Numbered from the stretch's first letter, positions 25,235 to 34,332 are shown. The stretch is 64,000 nucleotides of DNA from Mucilaginibacter rubeus (GCF_003286415.2 NZ_CP043450.1:5270001-5334000); one strand, 5' to 3'. The notes: generated by a model not told the origin, from the sequence alone. Numbers and translations are program-made.

Positions 25235-26434
25235 ATGGCGAAAAGCTTAAAGACCAATCAGCATAGCGCACCTGGCCCTATGCTTGGTTATTTATTTCAA
25301 ATTGAACGCGCGCTATTGTGGCTATCTACGTCAACAGAAAAGGGATATATTGCTATTGAAACAGATGATGATTTAGTAATAAACTTAAAAAATAATAAGA
25401 ATTTGGGGATTTATTACGAACAAGATAAGAGTGCCGCCATGTCTAACAGAAACCCATTTTCTAATAAAAGTTTAGACTTATGGAAAACCTTACATATTTG
25501 GGTTATGAATATCAATAATAGTACGATAGACCTTGATTCATCTCAGTTTTTGCTGGTAACAAATAAAGTTGTTGGTACGTGCTTAATCAAAAGTATAGTC
25601 AGTTTGAAGGATAATGATACCGAATTTCAAAACAAGATTACAGAACTTTTAAACAATGGTAAATCCAGCGCTACCCAAGAAATAAAGGATTATGCGCTTG
25701 AAGTAGAAGCTTTAGATGCAACAACGCGCACTAAGCTATTTAAAAATATAGTCGTTCTTGATCTTAACTACGTCCATGATAGAAGCCAATTCAAAAGCTT
25801 TGTCAAAGATAACCTCCATGTTAGTAATAGTGTTCCATTTAATTCAATGTACAAAGATTTACTTGGCTGGTTAACAGATCTAATCATTGAAAAATGGATT
25901 AATAACGAGCAGGCTATCATCTCCGGAGAGGAACTTAATACCTATTTTAATGACATGTTAGTCAGATACATGTCAAAACCTTTTATCGAACGAGCAAAGG
26001 ATGTTCTCCCTGTACAGGACTCGTTAAGGGCGCTTCATAAGAAAGATAATTTCGTAAAGCAATTAGATTGGATCGATATGGAGGAGCAGGATATTTTAAA
26101 GGCTATTGATGACTTTTTAAGAGCTCGGTGGGAAAGAGTTCGTTTTGCTAAAGAAGGTAATATCCCGTCTAAAAAGGATTTTATATCAATGGATGATGAT
26201 TTATTTGAAAGGTGGGAAAATTTACAAAAGCCAATCAAAAGGTCATGCTCGGACGACATTGAAAGAAAAAATAAAGGCTATGAATTGTATTGGGCAGTTA
26301 TGAATCATAAAGCAAAACTGGCTAATTATGATACCGAACAGTCATATACCACTAAAGGGGCTTACCATTTGATGGCTAATGAATTTAGGTTAGGGTGGCA
26401 TTTTGGTTGGGATAAACTGAAAGATGAATTATAG
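25235..26434 (+). CDS. ABC-three-component system effector, PD-(D/E)xK-like nuclease
   Basis: A 399-residue protein with N-terminal GYLFQIERALLWL, IAIETDDDLVI and YYEQDKSA, followed by SLDLWKTLHIWV. This order (Glu, DDD, ExK with a downstream DLWKTL) is that of the Cap4/DUF4297-like endonuclease group. The C-terminal half is a helical region with a conserved-looking W-rich end. It starts the three-gene operon and overlaps the middle-component gene by 11 bp. In known ABC-3C systems this component is the effector released or activated by the ATPase. The nuclease motif identification is by eye. Confidence 0.7.
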   Translation: MAKSLKTNQHSAPGPMLGYLFQIERALLWLSTSTEKGYIAIETDDDLVINLKNNKNLGIYYEQDKSAAMSNRNPFSNKSLDLWKTLHIWVMNINNSTIDLDSSQFLLVTNKVVGTCLIKSIVSLKDNDTEFQNKITELLNNGKSSATQEIKDYALEVEALDATTRTKLFKNIVVLDLNYVHDRSQFKSFVKDNLHVSNSVPFNSMYKDLLGWLTDLIIEKWINNEQAIISGEELNTYFNDMLVRYMSKPFIERAKDVLPVQDSLRALHKKDNFVKQLDWIDMEEQDILKAIDDFLRARWERVRFAKEGNIPSKKDFISMDDDLFERWENLQKPIKRSCSDDIERKNKGYELYWAVMNHKAKLANYDTEQSYTTKGAYHLMANEFRLGWHFGWDKLKDEL

Positions 26435-26924
26435 TATGAGCATCGGTATTTATAACGAATTTGATATTGTACAAAACAAAGTCCTGGGGTTTCATGGATT
26501 GTACGAGTTTTTAAAGGAATTTACAGAAAGTAACAAAGGAATAGGGCCTAAAATTCATTACTTGTTCCCTGTTTTACCTATTCTTTTTAACGAAGAAAGC
26601 GCAGCTGTTATCTATTCTAAAAATTTAAAGCCTGGCAGCTTTATAAAAGTGTTAAGTGAAAAAAGCGACATCTTTTCAACCCTGCAAATAAAAATGCAAG
26701 ACCAATCTGTGCATACTTTGCATTGTATAAATCTTGGTATAAAATGTGGATTAATAGGTTATGATCCAGAATCCACCAGGGTATTTATTCAGGCGAAGAA
26801 AAACCCTGGCATCCAGCTCAGTGCGGATTACCAAAAAATACTGTTCGCCGCAAAACGTTTGGGCGCATGGTTTGCAAAGATGTCTGAAGAAGAAATTTTG
26901 ATATACCTAAACATACGCTTCTAA
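26424..26924 (+). CDS. ABC-three-component system middle component
   Basis: A 166-residue soluble protein with YNEFDIVQNKVLGFHGLYEFL near the N-terminus and KRLGAWFAKMSEEEILIYLNIRF at the end. The C-terminal pattern (a helix with a WF pair, then a short beta/alpha end) is usual for the small middle components that tie the effector to the ATPase. It overlaps the upstream gene by 11 bp and shares one base of its stop codon with the ATPase start. The call depends mainly on its position between the two recognised partners. Confidence 0.75.
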   Translation: MNYSMSIGIYNEFDIVQNKVLGFHGLYEFLKEFTESNKGIGPKIHYLFPVLPILFNEESAAVIYSKNLKPGSFIKVLSEKSDIFSTLQIKMQDQSVHTLHCINLGIKCGLIGYDPESTRVFIQAKKNPGIQLSADYQKILFAAKRLGAWFAKMSEEEILIYLNIRF

Positions 26925-28900
26925 TGGAATTAAAGATATTAAAGGTCATTCTCTGGCCTAAAAATAAAGAGTTCAAATACCGTGAACTTAATTTTAGAAC
27001 AGATAAAGTCAATGTAATCACCGGAGGTAGTGGACGCGGAAAATCTGCATTGATTAGTATTATAGACTATTGTCTTGGAAGTTCTAAAATCAGAATACCC
27101 ACTGGACTTATCAGGCAAACCACTGAATGGTTTGGCGTGGTTATATCATTCAATGGTCGGCAAATATTGTTGGCCCGAACGCTTAGTAAAGGAACAAATG
27201 AACTTTCTAACGACATGTTTAAGGATGAGGGACAATCTGTTCCTATACCTGATGAGATAACATCAAATTATACGGTAGATGATATAAAAAAATTGCTTAA
27301 CAAAGTAATGGGCTATGCGGACATAGAAATGGAAAACAATGGACGCACTTCATCATGGGAAGCTCAAAGACCAAGTTATCGAAATGCTATTTCGTTGAAT
27401 TTTCAACCACAATATATAATCGCCAACCCGTCAACGCTTTATTATAAAGCTGATTCAACAGCTGATAGAGAAAAGTTAAGGATTATCTTCCCTTATCTCA
27501 TAAATGCGATTGACAACAGAACACTTGAACTTAGGGAAGAATTAAAGTTATTAAAACGGGAAGTCTTGATGCTTTCCAGGGAACTTAAAGAAAAGCAAGA
27601 CTTATCTCAATCTGAGACTGCTGAACTTAAAAACTACTTTAATTTAGCTAAGGAATTGGGCTTGTTAAAAGATTATTCTTTTGAAAATGATGATTTAAAT
27701 AAAGAGCAATACACCCAGTATCTTTTACAAATCCAGGAAAAATTCAAAGAAGACCAATTACCGACAATCGAGGTGGGTATAACAGCCGATATGGTTAACC
27801 GGTTAACTACTTTGAGGGAGAGGGAATATGATCTTTCCATGCGATTATCTACTTTGAGAGAACGGAGCATGACCCTTAAAGATTTAAACAATAGCGCTAT
27901 AGAATACAGGAAGTCACTTTTGATACAATCGGACAGAACTAAAGCTGTAGGCTGGTTAAAGACTTTGTTTAACTCTACAATAATATGCCCCCTTTGTGGC
28001 TCTAACGAAGAACATACTGAACACTACTTAGACAATATTCAATCCGTTAATGCAAGTATAAGTGAGTTAGGTGACCAAGTAGAAGACTCGGTTAAAGTTT
28101 ACTCATCAGAAATTGTAAAAACTCAAGGGCAGCTATCTCAATATGAACGTGAACTAAATAATTTACGTCGCGAAGTTGGCGAACTTGAAGAGCGTGATAC
28201 AGAATTTAAAAGAAGCCGGCAAGCAGTAACTAGTATATTCAGATTTTTAGGGAGGGTGGATCAAATTCTTATTAATCTCAATTCAGGAAATGAGAATAGA
28301 GAGTTAATGGAGCGCATTGTTGGAAAAGAAGAGAGAATAAAAAACATTGAAACTGAAATCTCTGACGACAAAAGCGACCAGGTGAAGCGGTTTGCCCTGG
28401 CTAAAATATCAGAATATATAAGAGTTTACGCTGAGATTTTTAAACCAGAAAAACTTGATGCTAACATCAATTTGGATATTGATAATCTGACGTTGAAATT
28501 TATATCAAAAACCGGAGCCAGAGATTATTTGTGGGAGATAGGAAGTGGAAGGAATTTTATGGCTTATCATATCTCGACAATGCTTGGTATTCATGAGTAT
28601 TTAGCTAGCTTGGAACAAAGCAAAGTCCCAAGTTTTCTGATGTTCGATCAGCCGAGCCAGGTATATTTTCCAGAAATCAACGATGATAAAGCAGAGATAG
28701 GTTCTGAAGATATGGAGGAATTGAAAAGAATATTCCAAGCACTCGATTTATTTGTAACAAGAACTAAAGGAAAAGTACAGGTTATCTTACTTGAGCACGC
28801 AGGGGAAACCTCTTGGAAAGATTATCAAAATCTTACTAAGGTATATAGGTGGCGGGATGACGAAGAAGACAAAGCCTTGATACCCGATGAGTGGTATTAA
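26924..28900 (+). CDS. ABC-three-component system ATPase (DUF3732, Rad50-like)
   Basis: A 658-residue ATPase of the DUF3732 group. Walker A GGSGRGKSALI lies near residues 33-43, and a coiled-coil arm carries a CPLCGS zinc-hook-like motif near residue 351. A C-terminal ATPase half has SFLMFDQPSQVYFP, a Walker B with the conserved DQPS. It is the motor and probable sensor of the system. Its start codon overlaps the end of the middle-component gene by one base, so the operon is tightly coupled. The operator at 25107-25125 suggests induction by DNA damage, which is unusual for a defence operon. Confidence 0.85.
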   Translation: MELKILKVILWPKNKEFKYRELNFRTDKVNVITGGSGRGKSALISIIDYCLGSSKIRIPTGLIRQTTEWFGVVISFNGRQILLARTLSKGTNELSNDMFKDEGQSVPIPDEITSNYTVDDIKKLLNKVMGYADIEMENNGRTSSWEAQRPSYRNAISLNFQPQYIIANPSTLYYKADSTADREKLRIIFPYLINAIDNRTLELREELKLLKREVLMLSRELKEKQDLSQSETAELKNYFNLAKELGLLKDYSFENDDLNKEQYTQYLLQIQEKFKEDQLPTIEVGITADMVNRLTTLREREYDLSMRLSTLRERSMTLKDLNNSAIEYRKSLLIQSDRTKAVGWLKTLFNSTIICPLCGSNEEHTEHYLDNIQSVNASISELGDQVEDSVKVYSSEIVKTQGQLSQYERELNNLRREVGELEERDTEFKRSRQAVTSIFRFLGRVDQILINLNSGNENRELMERIVGKEERIKNIETEISDDKSDQVKRFALAKISEYIRVYAEIFKPEKLDANINLDIDNLTLKFISKTGARDYLWEIGSGRNFMAYHISTMLGIHEYLASLEQSKVPSFLMFDQPSQVYFPEINDDKAEIGSEDMEELKRIFQALDLFVTRTKGKVQVILLEHAGETSWKDYQNLTKVYRWRDDEEDKALIPDEWY

Positions 28901-28990
28901 ATCTGTTACGGTATATATCACAATCGGAAGGTAAATTTACATCATTCTGCAAAAGTGTCTGAGACACGTTAAGATGCAGGACTGATAATT

Positions 28991-30298
28991 ATGATTGATG
29001 CTATCGAAATAAAAGGATATTGGTTTTTACCCGATGATCCCGAGAATAGGGTTGCAGGAACACTGACCTACACGCCAAACAGGAAAATTATCCTTGAACT
29101 AATAGGGGCATTTCATGATCCACGTGATTACATGATGTCTTTGGCCCAGGGTGATGATAAACGTAAGGAAATTATCCTTGGAGAGAGTTCCGATGCCAAA
29201 AGTATTACATTGATTAACTGCTCTTCTTATGGTTCACTGAATTTTAGCTGCTCTTTCCCGATGCAAAAATTTAGTGTTCAATACTGTTTAGCAGGTATCC
29301 ATTTAAAAAGTTGGACTGAAGAGGTGTTCAACCAAATCACGGTTAAAATGCCCGGCTTGACGAAATGGGTAAATCATTATTGTGTTGATTATTCCATTCC
29401 TTTTAAAAATGACAGGATACACGGGTTCAATTTGAGTTATGATAGAGACAACAGTAATGATATTAGCGTACAACTTACAGACAATATCAATTTAGAATTA
29501 GAGTTTACCTGCTCGCCGCCCGGAACGGAGCATGAAGAGCAGCTCGTAATTGAACAATCCTATCAACTAAACATCTCCACAAAAAAAGTGATGTCGTTTT
29601 GGGATTTACTTTTACAGGCATCCAAATTTAAATCATTTCTAACACTTGGTACTTTAACCAGCATCGGCTACCAATCAATTGAATTTTACTCCCCCGATAG
29701 ATTTCAGGAATTAAAAGATGGCGAGAAACTTTTTCATCCTGTAAGGTTCTATTATAACCAGTTCGATAAGACAGACACGGATGCAGCAAACAAGAAGGAT
29801 TTTTTATTTACGCATGATCGTATCAAAACCTCTTTTGAAGAGGTGATTAAAAACTGGTATGGCTTTGATGAATTGATGGCTCCGATTTTAAAACACCTTA
29901 TCGAGAGCATTCAGGAAAAAAACATATTCAACACCGGTGACTTTCTTATCGTTGTACAGGCTTTAGAGGGTTATGCCACCAGGTTCAGGCCTGCCATACC
30001 GGCGAATAAAAAGTTTGTCACATTGATAGAGCAGCTAACCTTTTTGCGTGATGAATTTTCATACGTGCAATTGGTAAAAAATACCTCACTTGATTTGGAT
30101 ATAGTCGTCAACTCCCGTCATTACTATTCGCATTTTTTTGAAAAAAAGGCAAACGCGCATGTTGCAACCGGAATAGAACTATATGAACTGACACAAAAGC
30201 TAAAAGTGATATTGATCTGCTGTGTACTTAGTCAAACTGGCTTTGCGCAGAATGATATTATTACCATCATGAAAGCATACCGGGACCGGGTTAATTGA
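28991..30298 (+). CDS. ApeA-like HEPN RNase (abortive-infection type)
   Basis: A 435-residue protein. The N-terminal 220 residues begin IEIKGYWFLPDD and match the beta-rich ApeA N-terminal domain. The C-terminal part is a HEPN domain with the RNase motif R-x4-H at NSRHYYSHFF (Arg376, His381). ApeA proteins give antiphage protection, thought to act by RNA cleavage. The catalytic residues are intact. A PIN-like gene begins 7 bp downstream, so the pair is probably one operon. It lies 90 bp after the ABC-three-component ATPase and is likely a separate system. Confidence 0.8.
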   Translation: MIDAIEIKGYWFLPDDPENRVAGTLTYTPNRKIILELIGAFHDPRDYMMSLAQGDDKRKEIILGESSDAKSITLINCSSYGSLNFSCSFPMQKFSVQYCLAGIHLKSWTEEVFNQITVKMPGLTKWVNHYCVDYSIPFKNDRIHGFNLSYDRDNSNDISVQLTDNINLELEFTCSPPGTEHEEQLVIEQSYQLNISTKKVMSFWDLLLQASKFKSFLTLGTLTSIGYQSIEFYSPDRFQELKDGEKLFHPVRFYYNQFDKTDTDAANKKDFLFTHDRIKTSFEEVIKNWYGFDELMAPILKHLIESIQEKNIFNTGDFLIVVQALEGYATRFRPAIPANKKFVTLIEQLTFLRDEFSYVQLVKNTSLDLDIVVNSRHYYSHFFEKKANAHVATGIELYELTQKLKVILICCVLSQTGFAQNDIITIMKAYRDRVN

Positions 30299-30305
30299 TT
30301 TAAAG

Positions 30306-31358
30306 ATGCGTTATATAGACCAATACATTGCGGAGAACAGCATCACTATCAACCAGGCAATTGCCGGACGTAAAATCATCTATCTTGATTTAAAATACTG
30401 GATTTTACTTAGGGATGGGCTGAACAGCAATCCAGACACGACAACTTATAAGTTAGCAGCCAAATTTGTTGAATTGTACGAAAGCAAAAAGTGTATTTTC
30501 CCGGTAAGCGAAGTGGTATTTTGGGAGATGATGAAGCAGGGTGACAAAACTTCCTTGCTAAAGACGTTCCAGTTGGTGGAAAGACTTTCTAAGGGGATAG
30601 CTATACTTAGCGATATACAGCGGGTAAAAATTGAATTTGCATGTTGGTATTCCACTAATTTACCGACACAAGAAAAGCTTATACTTAATAAGCTGGTATG
30701 GAGTAAGTTGCCATTAGTTTCGGGCTATTTCTTCTATTCCCATAAAGTTGAAGAATTGCCTGACAATCTAAAAAGATCATCCCTTGATTTCGTAAGTAAT
30801 ATGCCATTGTCTGTGCTTATCGAACAACCACAATTTTCACACAGCCCTTTCACTCTTCGCGATAACGTTGAGCTGATGAACACCAATAAAGAAAAATATA
30901 AGCACGAGAATAAAAACCGGACGGAAATGTTCTTTTCGGAACTGTGGGGTGTTTTAGATTGTTTTACCGATCAGTTTAATGAGGTTATACAGGAGCTTTA
31001 TCAGAAAAAGACCGGGCATCTCCCTACCTCCGAAGAGATTGCCAACACCGACAAAACCTCGTGGCAAAAACTAATTTATCAGTGTTTTAAGCTTGGCAAA
31101 ATAACAACGCAGTTTCCTACAGCTAAAATAACCGCGGCCTTAGCTGGTTCGATGCGCTGGAATAAAGACAGGAAACATACAGACGGTAACGATACGTTGG
31201 ACATCATGCACGCCGCCATTGCGTTGCCGTATTGTGATTACTTTTTCACCGAGCGCGAATTGCATACCATTATCGGACAGGAGAAATTGGATACCCTATT
31301 CCAATGCCAGGTAGAAAGTAAGCCGGAAACCATATTGGCAATGCTAAACGCCTTATAA
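30306..31358 (+). CDS. PIN-like RNase-fold protein paired with ApeA
   Basis: A 350-residue protein. The first strand IIYLDLKYW carries Asp28, and FPVSEVVFWEMM supplies a conserved acidic residue. The C-terminal part has DTLDIMHAAIALPYCDYFFTE with Asp299, His302 and Asp311. These are the pattern of a PIN domain split by a helical insertion of about 200 residues. It is probably a metal-dependent RNase or a degenerate PIN partner. It follows the ApeA gene by 7 bp. An RNase-RNase pair or a toxin with controller is possible. I find no published name for this combination. Confidence 0.65.
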   Translation: MRYIDQYIAENSITINQAIAGRKIIYLDLKYWILLRDGLNSNPDTTTYKLAAKFVELYESKKCIFPVSEVVFWEMMKQGDKTSLLKTFQLVERLSKGIAILSDIQRVKIEFACWYSTNLPTQEKLILNKLVWSKLPLVSGYFFYSHKVEELPDNLKRSSLDFVSNMPLSVLIEQPQFSHSPFTLRDNVELMNTNKEKYKHENKNRTEMFFSELWGVLDCFTDQFNEVIQELYQKKTGHLPTSEEIANTDKTSWQKLIYQCFKLGKITTQFPTAKITAALAGSMRWNKDRKHTDGNDTLDIMHAAIALPYCDYFFTERELHTIIGQEKLDTLFQCQVESKPETILAMLNAL

Positions 31359-31594
31359 TTAATACCCTGTCTTGTTCGTCAATGAATCTTTTTAGATTTC
31401 TTACTTGCTTTTTTGATCCTTTCATTTTACCTTAGTGATAAGGAATCGAGCGCCGTAGTTGTGAGTGACTGAAACGCGAGGCTAATTCATAATTGACAAG
31501 CCTACAGCAAAATTTTGTTAAATCTGCTGGCATTAGGTTGTGTTTAAACACTCTCGACAATCATTTAAAGTCCAGCCTTTAACTTAAAATTGCT
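31359..31594. other. Intergenic, promoter region likely
   Basis: No gene seen between the PIN-like gene and the gene at 31595. I see no clear terminator hairpin or promoter pair, though the spacing suggests independent transcription of the following gene. Confidence 0.3.
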
Positions 31595-32818
31595 ATGGAG
31601 CATATTACTAAATTATGCGCCGATTCTCTGCGCGCATTTTGTCTTAACAAATTCGGTATTCAATTAAAATCTTCGCACGCTCATGAGCTGGTAGCGGCTT
31701 ATTTGGGCTATTCCTCACGAGCAGCTTTACTTGCTGACTCAAAATGTTCAATTGGCAACTTAAAAGATGCCGAATTTATTGTTCTAACCCCGACAGCCCT
31801 AATTAGGGAACGTAGAAGCAAACTCAACGGACTTCCGCAAGACCTGCCTGAAGATTTGGCGGAAGGGGTTTACTTACCTCTGTACGATGAAAAACTGATT
31901 TTGCATACCATTTGGCCAACATTGGAAGAACTGGGAAAAGCCCTTGCCGACCAATATCTGAAGTCAAAACCCGCTTATTTTGGAGATCAGAAAATCCAAA
32001 AGCATGGTGTAAAGTTAGAATTTGAAAACGACGAACTGGCGATAGTAGTTTTTCGTGAATATGTTTCTCCAAACCTTTTGTTGTCCTTTCAACAAGGTAA
32101 AAGAGGTGTTGTCGATGTATTCAATATGAAACGGGTAGCTGGCCATATTGGGTATGTCAAAACTAACCATCATTATGTGGAAGCGGAAACCTTGGATGAG
32201 GCGGTAGTAAAAATGAGAGATGCCTATCATCAAATGATTAGTAATGCGCAACCTCTTGATGACGTTCAACTGGTTGAAGATAGCGAAACTAATTTTACAG
32301 AATGGTTAACAAAGCAGAAAAACAGAGATACCCCGTTAGGGAACTTGGCAAGGGATATGATGGACGATAAGACATGGCCAAATCATTCAACTCTGGATGA
32401 TTATCGTGATTATTTATATTCAAAAAGAGCAAGTTGGAAGGCTATAGAAACATTAGAGCGGGCATGGAAAACATACAAAGCGTTCATAAAGCGGAAAAGC
32501 GTCATTACCCCGAAAGAACAAACTGCAAAAAAATCGTCGCCAAAGAAACTTGCTACGCGGGCTATCGTATCTGTTAAAAAAGCGATTCCATTACATTTCA
32601 ACAAACGAACGATAGAAAAATTTAATCCCGGTGATCCAGCATGGATTTCCTGGGACGGAAAGAAAGCTATTCCGGTAAATGTTGTTGAAGTTGATGAAAG
32701 GCACTATACTGTAAAAATCGAAAGTCCACGTAAAAAGGCAGGAAATGAACATTGCTTATTTTTGGATGAAGTACGAAGTAGTCCTGAACTTGCTTGTGCA
32801 AACCTCGTAACACTTTAA
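31595..32818 (+). CDS. YozE/SAM-like domain protein, unknown
   Basis: A 407-residue protein. Its N-terminus (residues 14-50: FCLNKFGIQLKSSHAHELVAAYLGYSSRAALLAD, shown here in parts: KSSHAHELVAAYLGY) resembles the glyoxalase-related N-terminal helical domain found in many element-borne proteins. Residues 230-300 (FTEWLTKQKNRDTPLGNLA, then YRDYLYSKRASW and TLERAWKTYKAF) match the YozE SAM-like fold. A lysine-rich linker follows, then a small beta domain (FNPGDPAWISWDGKKAIPV). It may be a nucleic-acid-associated adaptor. It has its own promoter region and a strong terminator directly after it. Confidence 0.6.
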   Translation: MEHITKLCADSLRAFCLNKFGIQLKSSHAHELVAAYLGYSSRAALLADSKCSIGNLKDAEFIVLTPTALIRERRSKLNGLPQDLPEDLAEGVYLPLYDEKLILHTIWPTLEELGKALADQYLKSKPAYFGDQKIQKHGVKLEFENDELAIVVFREYVSPNLLLSFQQGKRGVVDVFNMKRVAGHIGYVKTNHHYVEAETLDEAVVKMRDAYHQMISNAQPLDDVQLVEDSETNFTEWLTKQKNRDTPLGNLARDMMDDKTWPNHSTLDDYRDYLYSKRASWKAIETLERAWKTYKAFIKRKSVITPKEQTAKKSSPKKLATRAIVSVKKAIPLHFNKRTIEKFNPGDPAWISWDGKKAIPVNVVEVDERHYTVKIESPRKKAGNEHCLFLDEVRSSPELACANLVTL

Positions 32819-32821
32819 ATG

Positions 32822-32851
32822 AAAACCCCTAATCACCGGGTTAGGGGTTTT
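32822..32851. terminator. Rho-independent terminator
   Basis: An 11-bp perfect stem (AAAACCCCTAA 32822-32832 with TTAGGGGTTTT 32841-32851) and an 8-nt loop, starting 4 bp after the stop codon of the YozE-like gene. Confidence 0.9.
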
Positions 32852-33227
32852 AGTTAGCCATTTAAAAACAGTTGATCCATCTATAAATAGCACGAAAAAT
32901 ACTCATGTACACTTGGAAGAAGTAGTAGAATAATTACTTCGAATGTAACGAAGAGATTAAAGATTAACCAAATTGGTATTGTCTGTAGTTTAAAGCAAGC
33001 TAGGTATTGGTCGTATCAAAACGCTAGTCGGAACATCCTTGAACTTTAAGTAATCACTTCGTCAATTGATGATTTCTCGGAAGGACATTTTATTGCTAAT
33101 GAGTGGCACTCAACAATAGATAACTATTTATTATCATTAATAATTTGGATAGACAGAGGGTTAACTGACTATAAAAGGCCAAACAATGTAGACCGTTAGT
33201 ATGAGGGACGAAAGAGCGCACCGCAAA
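32852..33227. other. Intergenic, no supported gene
   Basis: A 376-bp A+T-rich gap. An open frame of about 50 codons without a start codon ends near 33200 and could be a relic, but I do not support it as a gene. The stretch ends at a large palindrome. Confidence 0.35.
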
Positions 33228-33272
33228 CATTTCTGCCTGAATTTTATTATTAATAAAATTCAGGCAGAAATG
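33228..33272. repeat. Perfect 45-bp palindrome over a start codon
   Basis: Two 22-nt arms (33228-33249 and 33251-33272) with a single central base are perfectly complementary. The right arm ends on the ATG at 33270 of the next gene, so in RNA the start codon and upstream region would be inside a hairpin. It is too long and exact to be chance. There is no T-run typical of a terminator. Confidence 0.9.
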
Positions 33273-33740
33273 ATTGATTTAACAACATTTACGGTTTTGA
33301 TGGAAGATAATCGCCATAAAACAATTACCATCGATCCGGTTATCATAGGTCTGCCCGAAGTCAGGCAGTTTACAGGCGTGTACCGGATTTTGGAAACTGA
33401 CATGACCGGGAAAGAGTTGGCTGAAATCGCGTTTCATTTGGAAGATTCAAGTCAATGGGAATTTACCGGCGATTATTTCTCGAATGCCGAGCAGGAGCAA
33501 ATCGTAACATTTATCAGGCAAAAAGAGCCGTTTGATTCGTTCACATTTGCCGGGCAAATTGATAATGTCGAGCACCATTTTCGCATAACAGATAATGAAG
33601 GTCATTTTGGCGTTGAACGGGATGGCATATTCATAGCAGTTATTGAACAATTCGAAGAATGGAGACAAACCGAAGGCGAACCCTTAGGTGAGGATTTGTT
33701 TGATAAAATCATATCAAAAATTGAAGGACGCAGAGATTGA
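33270..33740 (+). CDS. Hypothetical protein, small-family member
   Basis: A 156-residue soluble protein of alternating strands, with a C-terminal half HFRITDNEGHFGVERDG, FIAVIEQFEEWRQTEG and LGEDLFDKIISKIE. This C-terminal pattern (DG turn, two strands, W, then a helix) recurs in at least five other small proteins in the window. I take ATG 33270 as start rather than 33201, because translation from 33201 would read through the palindrome. The palindrome would hide the start codon in a hairpin. Function unknown; the stop lies 5 bp before the next gene's ATG. Confidence 0.6.
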   Translation: MIDLTTFTVLMEDNRHKTITIDPVIIGLPEVRQFTGVYRILETDMTGKELAEIAFHLEDSSQWEFTGDYFSNAEQEQIVTFIRQKEPFDSFTFAGQIDNVEHHFRITDNEGHFGVERDGIFIAVIEQFEEWRQTEGEPLGEDLFDKIISKIEGRRD

Positions 33741-33745
33741 AAACT

Positions 33746-33985
33746 ATGGACAACATCAGAATCAATTGCATCATATGCACACAGCATTGCGATATCGATG
33801 CTATTGAAATGGAGTGTGCCGGGCACAAAGGTCCATGCTTCGAGCTGGTTCAGGACAGCGTTGTTTTAGGGACAATCTGCAAAACAGTAGAGGGAATTTA
33901 CATAATCATTGGCCACACGAAATTGAGCCGGGATGATATAGACGCGATCGGTGAGCAGATCGATGCGGAATTAAGCAGCTTTTAG
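33746..33985 (+). CDS. Small hypothetical, same family pattern
   Basis: A 79-residue protein with three cysteines in the N-terminal half (CIICTQHC) and a C-terminus that follows the recurring pattern (VVLGTI, IYIIIGHTKLSRDDIDAIGEQIDAEL). I prefer ATG 33746 to TTG 33737. It lies 5 bp after the previous gene, so they are cotranscribed. It could bind metal through the cysteines. The function is unknown. Confidence 0.5.
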   Translation: MDNIRINCIICTQHCDIDAIEMECAGHKGPCFELVQDSVVLGTICKTVEGIYIIIGHTKLSRDDIDAIGEQIDAELSSF

Positions 33986-34015
33986 ATTTTTTTCCTCCGG
34001 CGAACAAGTTATCGG

Positions 34016-34204
34016 TTAAAGATTGCCCCCTTTTCCCCAAACGTACCTCCCTGACATACAATTGACGCAAAAGAATTTACGAACTGCATAAAATTTTTTG
34101 AGGAGCATAAAAAACCATTCCATTTTTACTTCATAAACCAACTTTTTGCCACAGCTCGGGCAGCGCGGTTTTGAAATCATCTGTGCTTCAAGATTGGCTT
34201 CCAT
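34016..34204 (-). CDS. Small zinc-ribbon protein
   Basis: A 62-residue protein with two CxxC pairs (CPSCGKK near residue 15 and FFCVNC near 45), spaced as in a zinc ribbon. The segment between them is hydrophobic and aromatic (EWFFMLLKKFY), so the protein may sit at the membrane. It is divergent from the SRAP operon and its promoter region overlaps that gap. I do not know its partner. Confidence 0.5.
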   Translation of the reverse strand: MEANLEAQMISKPRCPSCGKKLVYEVKMEWFFMLLKKFYAVRKFFCVNCMSGRYVWGKGGNL

Positions 34205-34313
34205 GTTAATTGATCTCTAGTAGATTGCGATAAGTTCGATTATTTGATATTTTTCTCGTATACAATTTACGAAGGAACATCGAAATTTGATACAGCATTT
34301 TGAATTTACAATA

Positions 34314-34332
34314 ATACTAATTAATTTAGCAT
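34314..34332 (+). promoter_or_regulatory. 19-bp inverted-repeat operator upstream of SRAP operon
   Basis: Arms ATACTAA (34314-34320) and TTAGCAT (34326-34332) with a 5-bp spacer. It matches the operators at 25107-25125 and 44364-44382 (one arm differs at one base from perfect symmetry). It lies 18 bp before the start of the small gene that precedes the SRAP gene, where bound repressor would block transcription. It is inferred to be an SOS-type box. Confidence 0.65.

Noticed and set aside
33043..33200. Open frame of about 50 codons before the 45-bp palindrome
   Set aside because: No start codon, no recognisable family and A+T-rich background. It could be a relic but evidence is too weak.
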